Shown: positions 1 to 7,729 of the stretch, one piece after another
Position numbering within the stretch: the stretch's first letter is position 1
Layout: each line of letters begins with the position of its first letter
NCBI GenBank assembly: GCA_963814355.1
Contig: CAWFCZ010000018.1
Span: 434,001-498,000 of the forward strand
DNA length: 64,000 bases
DNA from: JADGOV01 sp963814355
GTDB lineage: Bacteria > Actinomycetota > Actinomycetes > JADGOV01
Reading direction: 5' to 3'
Position numbers and translations under genes: made by a program
Notes under the pieces: generated by a model
The model's input: the letters and a program-made list of their open reading frames with translations, nothing else
What the model was told of the DNA's origin: nothing
Database searches by the model: none

Positions 1-2
1 CC

Positions 3-890
3 GTCACACTGGCGGCGGCCGTGGCGCTGGCCGGCTGCGGCAGTTCCAAGTCGGACACCGCCACCAGCAGCGGCCCGACGAAGAGCGCGGTGCCGACCCA
101 GAGCCAGGACACCGCACTGCACGACAAGCTGCCTGCGTCCATCAAGTCCAGCGGTGTCGTCAAGGTGGCCACCGACCCGTCCTACGCGCCGAACGAGTTC
201 TTCGGCACCGACAACAAGACCATTCAGGGCATGGACGTCGATCTCGGCAAGGCGTTGGGGGATGTCCTCGGGGTCAAGTTCACCTTTGTCAAGACCGGCT
301 TCGACGGCATCATCCCCTCGCTCGGCACCCGCTTTGACCTCGGCATATCGTCCTTCACGGACAACAAGAAGCGCGAGCAGATCGTCGATATGGTCACCTA
401 CTTCAGCGCCGGCACGTCGTTCCTGGTGGTCAAGGGCAAAGACCCCGGGGTGAAGACGCTGGCCGACCTGTGCGGCAAGTCCGTCGGGGTCGAGAAGGGC
501 ACCGTGCAACTTGCCGACGCCACCGCCCAGTCGAAGAAGTGCACGGCCGCCGGCAAATCCCCGGTCAAGGTGCAGGCCTTCCCGGACCAGGCTGGCGCCA
601 ACCTGGCGCTGCAGAGCAACCGGGTCCAGGTCGTGATGGCTGATTCACCGGTGATCGACTACGCCGCCAAGCAGTCCAACGGGCTGTTCGAGGTCGTGGG
701 GCAGACCTACGGCACCGCGCCGTACGGCATCGCGGTGCCCAAGGCCGCCGGTTACGCGGGGTTCGCCGACACGCTCTTGGCGGCACTGAAGAAGCTGATG
801 GCCAACGGCACGTACCTGAAGGTGCTGGACAAGTGGGGAGTGAAGGACGGGGCGATCACCAACCCCACGGTCAACGGCGCGACGAGCTGA
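3..890 (+). CDS. Polar amino-acid ABC transporter substrate-binding lipoprotein (5' partial)
   Basis: Extracytoplasmic binding protein that would capture an amino acid (glutamate, glutamine or another polar one) and hand it to the permease encoded next. The reading frame is already open at base 3; the first visible residues are a hydrophobic stretch ending in a lipobox (L-A-G-C), so only the start of the signal peptide is lost off the left edge and the mature protein is complete. The mature part has the type-2 periplasmic binding fold typical of the HisJ/GlnH family, for example a region reading GMDVDLGKALGDVLG near residue 70. The stop at 888-890 lies 5 bases before the permease start, and binding protein, permease and ATPase follow in the usual operon order. 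The exact ligand cannot be told from sequence. Confidence 0.92.
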   Translation, partial: VTLAAAVALAGCGSSKSDTATSSGPTKSAVPTQSQDTALHDKLPASIKSSGVVKVATDPSYAPNEFFGTDNKTIQGMDVDLGKALGDVLGVKFTFVKTGFDGIIPSLGTRFDLGISSFTDNKKREQIVDMVTYFSAGTSFLVVKGKDPGVKTLADLCGKSVGVEKGTVQLADATAQSKKCTAAGKSPVKVQAFPDQAGANLALQSNRVQVVMADSPVIDYAAKQSNGLFEVVGQTYGTAPYGIAVPKAAGYAGFADTLLAALKKLMANGTYLKVLDKWGVKDGAITNPTVNGATS

Positions 891-895
891 GCCCG

Positions 896-1873
896 GTGAC
901 CTCCGTGTCGGACCGGGCGGCCACCGGGGCACGTCCGGAGGAGATGCGGGCCGTCCCGGTCCGCCATCCCGGGCGGTGGGTGGCCGCGGCGGTCGTTCTC
1001 GTCCTGGCCGCGCAGCTGGTCTACTGGCTGATCACCAACCCGGCGCTGCACTGGGACGTGGTCCGGGAGTACCTCTTCGACAGCGCGATCCGGGCCGGCG
1101 TGCTGCGGACGATCGAGCTGACCATCGTCGCGATGGTGATCGGTGTCGTGCTGGGCATCGTGCTCGCCGTCATGCGACTGTCCCCGAACCCGATCGTGTC
1201 GGGCGTGGCCTGGCTCTACATCTGGTTTTTCCGCAGCACGCCGGTGCTGGTCCAACTGCTGTTCTGGTTCTTCCTCCCGACGGTCGTCAAGAGCTTCTCC
1301 GTGGGCGTTCCGTTCGGGCCCTCGTGGCTCACCACCGACCCCAAGACCGTGATCACGCAATTCACCGCGGCGATCCTCGGGCTCGGCCTCAACGAGGCCG
1401 CGTACATGGCCGAGATCGCCCGCGCCGGCATTCTCTCGGTCGACGAGGGCCAGACCGAGGCGGCTCAAGCACTGGGCATGTCGCGGCTGCTCATCATGCG
1501 CCGCGTCGTCCTCCCGCAGGCCATGCGCGTGATCGTGCCGCCTACCGGCAACGAGACCATCTCGATGCTCAAGACCACCTCCTTGGTCTTCGCCATCGGC
1601 TTCACCGAACTGCTCACGACGGCCCAGATCATTTATGCCCGGACCTTCCAGACCATCCCGCTGCTCATCGTGGCCAGCCTGTGGTACCTGTTCCTGACGT
1701 CCCTGCTCTACATCGGCCAGTTCTACATCGAGCGGCGCTACGCCCGCGGCGCGTCCCGGGCCCTGCCGCCGACTCCACTGCAGCGGATCCGAGCCAGGAT
1801 GACCTCGGGTCGCCGGGATGCCCAGCTGGCCACGGCCCCGGCAGCACCCGCGAGCGGAGGTGAGCATCGATGA
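896..1873 (+). CDS. Polar amino-acid ABC transporter permease
   Basis: Integral membrane subunit of the amino-acid importer, HisM/GlnP family. The GTG at 896 is preferred over upstream starts because it follows the stop of the binding-protein gene by 5 bases; earlier starts would overlap that gene. It gives 325 residues: a short cytoplasmic N-terminus, a first membrane segment (AAVVLVLAAQLVYWLI), a large loop, then a five-helix permease core. The cytoplasmic coupling loop carries the EAA-type signature (EAAQALGMSRLLIMRRVVLP) that docks on the ATPase. The last 4 bases overlap the ATPase start (ATGA), so the two are translationally coupled. Confidence 0.93.
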   Translation: MTSVSDRAATGARPEEMRAVPVRHPGRWVAAAVVLVLAAQLVYWLITNPALHWDVVREYLFDSAIRAGVLRTIELTIVAMVIGVVLGIVLAVMRLSPNPIVSGVAWLYIWFFRSTPVLVQLLFWFFLPTVVKSFSVGVPFGPSWLTTDPKTVITQFTAAILGLGLNEAAYMAEIARAGILSVDEGQTEAAQALGMSRLLIMRRVVLPQAMRVIVPPTGNETISMLKTTSLVFAIGFTELLTTAQIIYARTFQTIPLLIVASLWYLFLTSLLYIGQFYIERRYARGASRALPPTPLQRIRARMTSGRRDAQLATAPAAPASGGEHR

Positions 1874-2631
1874 CGGCAATGGTCCTCGCCGAAGGCGTCC
1901 ACAAGCGCTTCGGGGCGGTCGAAGTACTCAAGGGCATCGACCTGGAAGTTGCTTGCGGCCAGGTGATGTGCCTCCTCGGGCCTTCCGGGTCGGGCAAGTC
2001 GACCTTTCTGCGCTGCATCAATCACCTCGAGAAGATCAACAGCGGTCGGCTGTCGGTCGACGGCGAGCTGGTTGGCTACCGCCAGCGCGGGGGCAAGCTG
2101 TATGAGCTCAAGGAGTCCGAAGTCGCGCGTAAACGGGCCGAGATCGGCATGGTGTTCCAGCGGTTCAACCTGTTCCCGCACATGACCGTGCTGGACAACG
2201 TCGTCGAGGCGCCGGTCAAGGTCAAGAAGACGTCCAAGTCCCACGCCGAGGAGCGGGCCAGGACCCTACTGGACCAGGTCGGCCTCGGCGACAAGGTCAA
2301 GGCCTACCCCTCCCAACTCTCCGGCGGGCAGCAACAGCGGGTGGCCATCGCACGGGCGCTGGCGATGGAGCCGAAGCTGATGCTCTTCGACGAGCCGACT
2401 TCGGCCCTGGACCCGGAACTGGTCGGCGACGTGCTCGACGTCATGCGGGACCTGGCGCAGAGTGGGATGACGATGGTAGTGGTCACCCACGAGATGGGCT
2501 TCGCCCGCGAGGTCGGCGACACGCTGGTCTTCATGGACGGCGGCGTGGTGGTCGAGTCCGGCCATCCCCGGCAGGTGCTGTCCAATCCCCAGCACCAACG
2601 CACCCAGGCGTTCCTGTCCAAAGTGCTCTGA
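1870..2631 (+). CDS. Polar amino-acid ABC transporter ATP-binding protein
   Basis: Cytoplasmic ATPase that powers the importer encoded by the two preceding genes. All ABC motifs are visible: Walker A GPSGSGKST (residues 37-45), Q-loop MVFQRFN (94-100), signature LSGGQQQ (150-156), Walker B LMLFDEP (170-176) and a switch histidine in VVVTHEMG. The insertion between Walker A and Q-loop (about residues 64-92) is typical of GlnQ/HisP-type amino-acid importers. At 253 residues it has the normal family length. The TGA stop lies inside the first unit of a 16-bp tandem repeat that fills the gap to the next gene. Confidence 0.95.
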   Translation: MTAMVLAEGVHKRFGAVEVLKGIDLEVACGQVMCLLGPSGSGKSTFLRCINHLEKINSGRLSVDGELVGYRQRGGKLYELKESEVARKRAEIGMVFQRFNLFPHMTVLDNVVEAPVKVKKTSKSHAEERARTLLDQVGLGDKVKAYPSQLSGGQQQRVAIARALAMEPKLMLFDEPTSALDPELVGDVLDVMRDLAQSGMTMVVVTHEMGFAREVGDTLVFMDGGVVVESGHPRQVLSNPQHQRTQAFLSKVL

Positions 2632-2697
2632 CTCCAGGGTTCTCTGACTTCAGGGTTCTCTGACTCCAGGGTTCTCTGACTCCAGCGTCCTCTGACA
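2627..2697 (+). repeat. 16-bp tandem repeat, about 4.4 copies
   Basis: The unit TCTGACTCCAGGGTTC starts at 2627, 2643, 2659 and 2675, followed by 7 bases of a fifth unit. Units 1 and 3 are identical, unit 2 has one substitution and unit 4 has two. The first unit supplies the stop codon of the upstream ATPase gene, and the array occupies almost the whole 76-base gap before the rmlC start at 2708. Because the unit length is not a multiple of three and each copy contains TGA, added copies would not extend the upstream protein. A role is not evident; polymerase slippage could make copy number vary. Confidence 0.9.
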
Positions 2698-2707
2698 TCC
2701 TCGGCCG

Positions 2708-3337
2708 GTGGACGTCGCACCGCTGGGGATCACCGGCGCCTGGGTTTTCACCCCGCGCGCCTTCGCCGACGACCGCGGTGTCTTCCTGGAGTGGTACCAG
2801 GCCGAGACGGTTGCCGGGGCGCTCGGGCACCCGCTGACCGTCGCCCAGGCCAACCACTCGGTGAGCCGGGCGGGCGTGCTGCGCGGCCTGCACTACGCGG
2901 ACGTACCGCCCGGCCAAGCCAAGTACGTCTACTGCAGCGCCGGGGCGGTGCTGGACGTGGCCGTCGACCTGCGGGTCGGGTCGCCGACCTACGGCCGCTC
3001 CGACAGCGTCCGGCTCGACGGCGTGGACCGTCGCGCCGTGTACCTGACCGAGGGGCTCGGACACGCCTTCCTGGCGCTCACCGACCACGCCTCGGTCAGC
3101 TACCTGTGCTCGACGGCGTACAACCCGGCGGCCGAACACGCGGTCCACCCCCTGGACCCCGTGCTCGCGCTCCCCTGGCCAGCAGGGGTCACCCCGCTGC
3201 TCTCGGCCAAGGACGCCGCCGCGCCAACCTTGGCGCAGGCCGAGGCTGCCGGCGCGCTGCCGAGTTACGCCGGCTGCCTGGCGTACTACAGCAGGCTCGC
3301 CGAGGGAGGCGGCCGGCGGCGCACCGGCGGCCAGTAA
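2708..3337 (+). CDS. rmlC: dTDP-4-dehydrorhamnose 3,5-epimerase
   Basis: Third step of dTDP-L-rhamnose synthesis: double epimerisation of dTDP-4-keto-6-deoxyglucose. A cupin-fold protein of 209 residues with the family signatures SVSRAGVLRGLHY (catalytic His in the LRGLHY box), PGQAKYVYCSAGAVLDVAVDLR and LTEGLGHAFLAL. The GTG start at 2708 gives a normal N-terminus (LGITGAWVFTPRAFADDRGVF). It follows the 16-bp repeat array and may or may not be cotranscribed with the ABC operon. Its 3' end overlaps the convergent sodX gene by 52 bases. The partner genes are elsewhere in the window: rmlD and rmlB at 33-35 kb and rmlA at 54 kb. Confidence 0.94.
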   Translation: MDVAPLGITGAWVFTPRAFADDRGVFLEWYQAETVAGALGHPLTVAQANHSVSRAGVLRGLHYADVPPGQAKYVYCSAGAVLDVAVDLRVGSPTYGRSDSVRLDGVDRRAVYLTEGLGHAFLALTDHASVSYLCSTAYNPAAEHAVHPLDPVLALPWPAGVTPLLSAKDAAAPTLAQAEAAGALPSYAGCLAYYSRLAEGGGRRRTGGQ

Positions 3338-3609
3338 CGCCAGATCACCCGCCCGGTCACCGCCCGCTCGGGCACGCTGCCGAAGGTCCGGCTGTCCGTC
3401 GAGGCCGCGCCGTCGCCCTCGATCCACCAACCGGTCGGCGTGCGCCTCACCAGCCGCTTCACCCCGAGCGGGCGGTCCGGAAGGTCGACCACGACGACGT
3501 CGCCGACCCGGCTCCGGCCGCCGTAGCGCACCAGGATCTGATCCCCGGGCAACAGCGTCGGGGCCATGGACAATCCGGCCACGACCGCCCGTCCCCACCA
3601 CTTCGGCAT
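3286..3609 (-). CDS. sodX: Nickel superoxide dismutase maturation protease (S26 family)
   Basis: Small signal-peptidase-like enzyme expected to remove the leader of SodN so that the nickel-binding His becomes the N-terminus. It has the S26 nucleophile box GLSMAPTLLPGD with Ser14, and a general-base Lys in GVKRLVRR (Lys51). The length (107 residues) fits the SodX group and is much shorter than housekeeping signal peptidases, with no obvious long membrane anchor. It starts at ATG 3609 and is divergent from sodN with 54 bases between starts, so the shared gap must hold both promoters. The 3' end lies inside rmlC on the other strand. The function rests on the motif plus adjacency to sodN. Confidence 0.88.
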   Translation of the reverse strand: MPKWWGRAVVAGLSMAPTLLPGDQILVRYGGRSRVGDVVVVDLPDRPLGVKRLVRRTPTGWWIEGDGAASTDSRTFGSVPERAVTGRVIWRYWPPVRRRPPPSASLL

Positions 3610-3663
3610 ACCGGCTAGTGTCGGACCTCGTCCCCCCGTTCCGCGCCGTACCCAGGAGCCGAC

Positions 3664-4104
3664 ATGACCTTCCTTCGCGCCTTGCTCACTGACTCGAGGC
3701 TCACTCGCCCGAGGCTCACCCCCGTCCTCACGGTGTCCGCACACTGTGACCTGCCCTGCGGGATCTACGACCCGGCCCAGGCCCGGATCGAGGCCGAGTC
3801 GGTCAAGGCGATCCAGGAGAAGTACCAGGGCAACGACGACCCGGCGTTCCGGGCCCGGGCGCTGGTCATCAAGGAGGAGCGCGCCGAGCTGGTCAAGCAC
3901 CACCTGTGGGTGCTGTGGACCGACTACTTCAAGGCACCCCACTTCGAGAAGTACCCGAACCTCAACACGCTGTTCAACGAGGCGACGAAGCTGGCCGGCG
4001 CCGGGGGTGTGAAGGGGTCCACCGACCCGGCGACCGGCCAGCAGCTGCTGGAGAAGATCGTAGAGATTGACGCGATCTTCTGGGAGACGAAGAAGGCGGC
4101 CTGA
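3664..4104 (+). CDS. sodN: Nickel superoxide dismutase
   Basis: Cytoplasmic Ni-dependent enzyme that disproportionates superoxide to oxygen and hydrogen peroxide; active as a hexamer of four-helix bundles in known members. The nickel hook HCDLPCG is at residues 27-33, so after leader cleavage the ligands are His1, Cys2 and Cys6. The remainder (ARIEAESVKAIQEKYQ, HHLWVLWTDYFK) is typical of the family. A good ribosome site (AGGAG) precedes ATG 3664. The leader before His27 is 26 residues, longer than the roughly 14 I recall for Streptomyces SodN; the extra residues (about 8-20) come from a 15-bp tandem repeat. It is flanked by its protease gene sodX on the opposite strand. Confidence 0.96.
   Translation: MTFLRALLTDSRLTRPRLTPVLTVSAHCDLPCGIYDPAQARIEAESVKAIQEKYQGNDDPAFRARALVIKEERAELVKHHLWVLWTDYFKAPHFEKYPNLNTLFNEATKLAGAGGVKGSTDPATGQQLLEKIVEIDAIFWETKKAA
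3685..3729 (+). repeat. 15-bp imperfect tandem repeat inside the sodN leader
   Basis: Two clear units (3685-3699 and 3700-3714), both of the form CTCACT-N4-CGAGG, and a decayed third starting CTCACC at 3715. The unit is a multiple of three, so it adds whole 5-residue blocks (L-T-D/R-S/P-R) to the cleaved leader without breaking the frame. It resembles the 16-bp repeat upstream of rmlC in sharing a CTGACTC-type core, but the lengths differ. Confidence 0.75.
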
Positions 4105-4118
4105 CCGCGGGAGCGGCC

Positions 4119-4607
4119 GTGATCCGGGCCGCCACGCCGGCGGACACACCGGAGATCGTCGCGATGATCCGGGAGTTGGCGAGCTACGAACGCGCCCCGG
4201 AGTCGGTGGAAGCCGACGAGCCGGCCATCGCGGCGGCTCTGTTCGGGCCCGCGCCGCAGGTCTTCGCCCACATCGCCGAGGACGCCGGCCAACCGGTCGG
4301 CCTCGCGGTGTGGTTCGTCAGCTTTTCCACCTGGACCGGACAGCACGGCATCTACCTCGAAGACCTCTTCGTCCGCCCGGCACACCGCGGCGGCGGTCAC
4401 GGTCAGGCTCTGCTGGCGGCGCTGGCCGGGATCGCGGTGGAACGCGGTTACCGGCGGTTGGAGTGGGCCGTGCTGGACTGGAACACCCCGGCCATCGAGT
4501 TCTACCGATCGTTCGGGGCGACGCCGATGGACGGCTGGACGGTGTGGCGGACCACCGGTCCGGAACTGGCCGAACTCGCTCACCGCACGGTCGGATCCGC
4601 GCGATAA
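4119..4607 (+). CDS. GNAT-family N-acetyltransferase
   Basis: Acetyl-CoA-dependent N-acetyltransferase of 162 residues. The acetyl-CoA pyrophosphate-binding loop is seen as FVRPAHRGGGHGQALL (about residues 84-99), followed by a typical motif B (AVLDWNTPAIEFYRSFGA). The overall pattern, including the start MIRAATPADTPEIVAMIRELA and the region LEDLFVRP, is closest to the diamine/spermidine-type acetyltransferases, so a small amine is a plausible substrate, but this is inference. The GTG start at 4119 is 14 bases after sodN, suggesting readthrough from it. Confidence 0.88.
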   Translation: MIRAATPADTPEIVAMIRELASYERAPESVEADEPAIAAALFGPAPQVFAHIAEDAGQPVGLAVWFVSFSTWTGQHGIYLEDLFVRPAHRGGGHGQALLAALAGIAVERGYRRLEWAVLDWNTPAIEFYRSFGATPMDGWTVWRTTGPELAELAHRTVGSAR

Positions 4608-4608
4608 C

Positions 4609-5151
4609 GTGGTCCACACAACACCGGCGCAGCAGCGAGACGCGTCCGGACGATCCGATGAGGGGGCGCTGGTGCGGGAGACCCCGCGCTCTGCGGTACG
4701 TCGACCTCCTGACCCTGTGCCGGCCGACTCTCGGGATCACGACGCGACGAATCAACGCTTCCGCGACACGGTGCGCATCACACTGCCCGCGGCCGGGGTC
4801 TACCTGTCAGTGCTGCGCACCGCGGCCGCTGCGCTGGCGTCTCGGCTCGACTTCACCCTCGACGACATCGAGGACCTGCGGATCGCCGTCGATGAGGCCT
4901 GCGCGCTGCTGGTGACCAGCGCGGTACCGGGGGCGGACATCACGTGCGAGTTCGAGCTGGCCGGCGATGTCCTCCAGGTCTGCGTTTCCGCATTGACCCT
5001 GGACGGGGAGGCGCCGCGGCGGGACACGTTCGCCTGGACCGTGCTGACCGCCCTGGCCGGTGAGGTGGACAGCACCGTGGACGGCGACAACCGGGTGACG
5101 CTGCAGCTTCGCAAGATGCGGCCGGCGCGGGCCGAGGTGCCGCACCCGTGA
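4609..5151 (+). CDS. RsbW-like anti-sigma factor / GHKL ATPase
   Basis: Probable anti-sigma factor for the sigma factor encoded next, which it overlaps by 4 bases. The C-terminal part from about residue 50 has the GHKL-type anti-sigma fold: RDTVRITLPA, then DDIEDLRIAVDEACALL, the N-box region in which a Glu and Ala are retained. The GTG at 4609 begins one base after the acetyltransferase stop; the first 45 residues are low-complexity and unlike the family, so a later start is possible, but the sequence gives no stronger ribosome site. In actinobacteria such kinases hold SigF/SigB-type sigma factors inactive until an anti-anti-sigma factor releases them; no anti-anti-sigma gene is in this window. 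Confidence 0.82.
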   Translation: MVHTTPAQQRDASGRSDEGALVRETPRSAVRRPPDPVPADSRDHDATNQRFRDTVRITLPAAGVYLSVLRTAAAALASRLDFTLDDIEDLRIAVDEACALLVTSAVPGADITCEFELAGDVLQVCVSALTLDGEAPRRDTFAWTVLTALAGEVDSTVDGDNRVTLQLRKMRPARAEVPHP

Positions 5152-6062
5152 CCGACAGCCCGCTCACCGCGGCGGCGCCGGCCCCGCCGCCGGTACTGCC
5201 GCTGCCGGCCGGGGAGGCGGTGGCACTGGCCGTCGACGAGCCGGAGGAGCTACTGCCCGACGTCGCCGAGATCGTCGCCGCGACGCCTCGGACGGAGCGG
5301 GCCGGCCATGACCGCACCCGAGCCCGCGAGCTGTTCGCTCAACTCGCCGACGCCCACGCTCCGGCCACGGACCGGCAGCGCTGCCGGGACGCGCTCGTTG
5401 AGATGCACCTGCCGCTGGTTGAGTACCTGGCCCGGCGTTTCCGCAACCGGGGCGAGCCGCTCGACGACCTCGTCCAGGTGGCCACGATAGGGCTGATCAA
5501 GGCCGTGGATCGCTTCGACCTGGAGCGCGGCGTCGAGTTCTCCACCTACGCCACACCGACGATCGTCGGCGAGATCAAGCGGCACTTCCGGGACAAGGGT
5601 TGGGCCATCCGGGTGCCGCGTCGGCTGCAGGAACTCAAGCTCTCGCTGGCGAAGGCGACCAGCGAACTGTCCCAGCGCAATGGCCGCTCTCCGACGGTCG
5701 CCGAGCTGGCGGTCCACCTCGGCATGAGCGAGGAAGACGTCCTGGAAGGCCTGGAGTCGGCCAACGCGTACTCCGCCGTGTCCCTCGACGCACCGGACAG
5801 CGGTGACGACGACAACCACGCAGTTGCCGACACGCTCGGCATCACCGACGAGTCGCTGGAAGGCGTGGAGTACCGCGAGTCGCTCAAGCCGCTGCTCGAA
5901 CGCCTGCCGGCCCGCGAGAAGCGCATCTTGTTGCTGAGGTTCTTCGGCAACATGACTCAGTCGCAGATCGCCGCGGAGCTCGGCATTTCCCAGATGCACG
6001 TCTCGCGGCTGCTAGCCCGTACCTTGCTGCACCTTCGAGACGGGCTCCTCGTCGAGGAGTGA
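5148..6062 (+). CDS. sigF: SigB/SigF-family RNA polymerase sigma factor
   Basis: Alternative sigma factor of 304 residues for general-stress or developmental promoters. Region 2 is visible as PLVEYLARRFRNRGEPLDDLVQ and GLIKAVDRFD followed by FSTYATPTIVGEIKRHFRDK, the hallmark of the SigB/SigF/SigG group. Region 3 starts at VPRRLQELKL, and region 4 carries the -35-binding helix-turn-helix (MTQSQIAAELGISQMHVSRL). An Ala/Pro-rich extension of about 65 residues precedes region 2. The GTG start overlaps the anti-sigma gene stop, so kinase and sigma factor are translationally coupled, supporting a partner-switching pair. The symbol is by family; several SigF-like paralogues usually exist. Confidence 0.93.
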   Translation: MTDSPLTAAAPAPPPVLPLPAGEAVALAVDEPEELLPDVAEIVAATPRTERAGHDRTRARELFAQLADAHAPATDRQRCRDALVEMHLPLVEYLARRFRNRGEPLDDLVQVATIGLIKAVDRFDLERGVEFSTYATPTIVGEIKRHFRDKGWAIRVPRRLQELKLSLAKATSELSQRNGRSPTVAELAVHLGMSEEDVLEGLESANAYSAVSLDAPDSGDDDNHAVADTLGITDESLEGVEYRESLKPLLERLPAREKRILLLRFFGNMTQSQIAAELGISQMHVSRLLARTLLHLRDGLLVEE

Positions 6063-6110
6063 CCACGCCCCGGCCCCCGCCCGAGGCCGTCAGCCCCGCG
6101 CCAGGCCGGT

Positions 6111-6503
6111 TCAGGTGAACGTCCCCCGGGCCGCCGCCGTTCCGAAGAGCAGTCCCAGGACGGCGAGCGCCAGCACTCCGATCGCGGTGCCGGCGAACCA
6201 CTGCCCACTCTGGTACAGACCCCAGCTCACCGGCAACGCCAGAAGCTGGGTCAGCACGACGGGGGTCAGCGCGACGCGGCGACGGCGGGCCAGGCCTCGG
6301 GAAAGTCCGGCCAGCAGGCCCGCCAGCGCCAGGCCCATCGCTGCCCCCAACAGCGCGATCCCCCGATCGCTCGGCGCGCCGGTGAGGATCGCCCATAGGT
6401 AGACCAGGCAGAGGACTCCCAGCGCGGCGGCCTCGACTCCGGTCAGCGCCGCCGCCGCCCGCACCGGCCCGGGGACCAGTTCCGGATCGTTGCCTCGTGT
6501 CAC
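6111..6503 (-). CDS. Small integral membrane protein of unknown function
   Basis: About 130 residues with four likely membrane helices (for example VEAAALGVLCLVYLWAIL and GTAIGVLALAVLGLLFG) and a basic loop RGLARRRR between helices 2 and 3. I chose the GTG at 6503 because longer versions run into the start of the divergent lipid-kinase gene; with it the gap between the two starts is 36 bases. No enzymatic motif is visible. Similar small membrane proteins are common beside lipid-kinase genes in actinobacteria, but I cannot assign a role. Confidence 0.7.
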   Translation of the reverse strand: MTRGNDPELVPGPVRAAAALTGVEAAALGVLCLVYLWAILTGAPSDRGIALLGAAMGLALAGLLAGLSRGLARRRRVALTPVVLTQLLALPVSWGLYQSGQWFAGTAIGVLALAVLGLLFGTAAARGTFT

Positions 6504-6539
6504 GCCGGCCGACGATACCCCGACCGATAGGATCGGCTC

Positions 6540-7466
6540 ATGCGGGCGCTGTTGATCGTCAATCCGAAGGCGACCGCGACGACCCGGCGCGGTCGCGACA
6601 TCCTGCTCCGCGCCCTGGGCAGTGACCTGAAGATCGATGTCGCGGCCACCGCTCGTCGGGGTCATGCGGTGGAGCTGGCCGCCCAGGCGGTGGCCGACGA
6701 CCTCGATGTGGTGGTCGCTCTCGGCGGGGACGGCACCGTCAACGAGGTGGTCAACGGGCTGCTCGCCGAGGGCCCGCGGCCTGACCTGCCGGCCCTGGCC
6801 GTCGTGCCAGGTGGCAGCGCCAACGTGTTCTCCCGTTCACTCGGCCTGTCCAGGGATCCGGTGGAGGCCACCTCGGAGGTGCTCGACGCACTGCGGGACG
6901 GGCGCCGTCGCCAGCTCGGGCTCGGACTCGCCGACGACCGCTGGTTCACCTTCTGCGCCGGCATCGGTTTCGACGCGGAGGTGGTGTGTCAGATGGAGAC
7001 CCACCGACGAGCCGGACATCCAGCGACCCCGGCCCGCTACGTGCGGACCGCGGTACGACACTTCTTCACCGGCACGGACCGACGCCACCCCGCGCTCACC
7101 GTGCGACGCCCCGGCGCTCCGGCGCAGAACGGGCTGTTCCTCGCGATCGTGTCGAACTCCTCGCCGTACACCTACCTCGGGTCACGACCGGTGCTACCCA
7201 GTCCGGACGCCTCCTTCGACGCCGGTCTGGACGCGGTGGCGCTGCGCCGGCTGGGGACGCCGATCGCGTTGCGGACCGTGCGCCGAATCCTCTCGGCGAC
7301 CGGGGGCATGCCGAACAGCCGCGGCGTGCTGTCCCTGCACGACCTGGGCGACTTCACGGTGACCGCCACCCGGCCGGCGGGGCTCCAGATCGACGGTGAT
7401 TACGTCGGAACACGACAGCGAGTTCGGTTCCGGGCGATACCGCAGGCACTCGCGGTCATTGCCTAG
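6540..7466 (+). CDS. Diacylglycerol kinase family lipid kinase (DagK/YegS type)
   Basis: Predicted to phosphorylate a lipid alcohol such as diacylglycerol with ATP, giving phosphatidic acid for recycling into phospholipid; related enzymes act on sphingosine-like or polyketide lipids. The catalytic domain has LIVNPKA at the N-terminus, the nucleotide loop GGDGTVNEVVNG (62-73) and PGGSANVFSR (90-99). The C-terminal beta-sandwich ends with the usual LQIDGDYVG motif. At 308 residues it has the normal length. ATG 6540 is divergent from the small membrane protein gene. Confidence 0.92.
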   Translation: MRALLIVNPKATATTRRGRDILLRALGSDLKIDVAATARRGHAVELAAQAVADDLDVVVALGGDGTVNEVVNGLLAEGPRPDLPALAVVPGGSANVFSRSLGLSRDPVEATSEVLDALRDGRRRQLGLGLADDRWFTFCAGIGFDAEVVCQMETHRRAGHPATPARYVRTAVRHFFTGTDRRHPALTVRRPGAPAQNGLFLAIVSNSSPYTYLGSRPVLPSPDASFDAGLDAVALRRLGTPIALRTVRRILSATGGMPNSRGVLSLHDLGDFTVTATRPAGLQIDGDYVGTRQRVRFRAIPQALAVIA

Positions 7467-7497
7467 GCGATGCGTCTGCTGCCGACGGCCAGCGGAT

Positions 7498-7513
7498 TGT
7501 GAGCCGTGCCACA
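7498..7513 (+). promoter_or_regulatory. Candidate CRP/FNR-family binding site upstream of whiB1
   Basis: TGTGAGCCGTGCCACA reads TGTGA-N6-CCACA, one base away from the symmetrical TGTGA-N6-TCACA consensus of cAMP-receptor-type regulators. It lies 217 bases before the whiB1 start and 32 bases after the lipid-kinase stop. whiB1 in Mycobacterium tuberculosis is known to be controlled by the cAMP-responsive CRP protein, which makes this more than a chance palindrome; the distance to the transcription start is unknown here. Confidence 0.55.
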
Positions 7514-7729
7514 TCGGGTGGCCGGGTCCTTGCCTATACCCACCCGTACTGACAGGGTGGTACCAAGACGAGCCCGGAAGGGTGCTTCGGAGTTCCCTCC
7601 AAGTAGGCGGCATTCGACAGCCAGTGTTCGGCTTCAAGACCGTTGTGTCCACACGTCGGCCAGGCCGCGTGCGCGCTCGATGGTCTGGCGCGGGCTGACG
7701 CCTGACGTGACGATGTGAGGAGTGACGAT

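Noticed and set aside
752..1879. 375-codon minus-strand frame over the amino-acid transporter permease
   Set aside because: Antisense to a well-supported permease in an operon; no family resemblance or ribosome site.
2627..2697. CRISPR-like array
   Set aside because: Units are contiguous without spacers and no cas genes are present.
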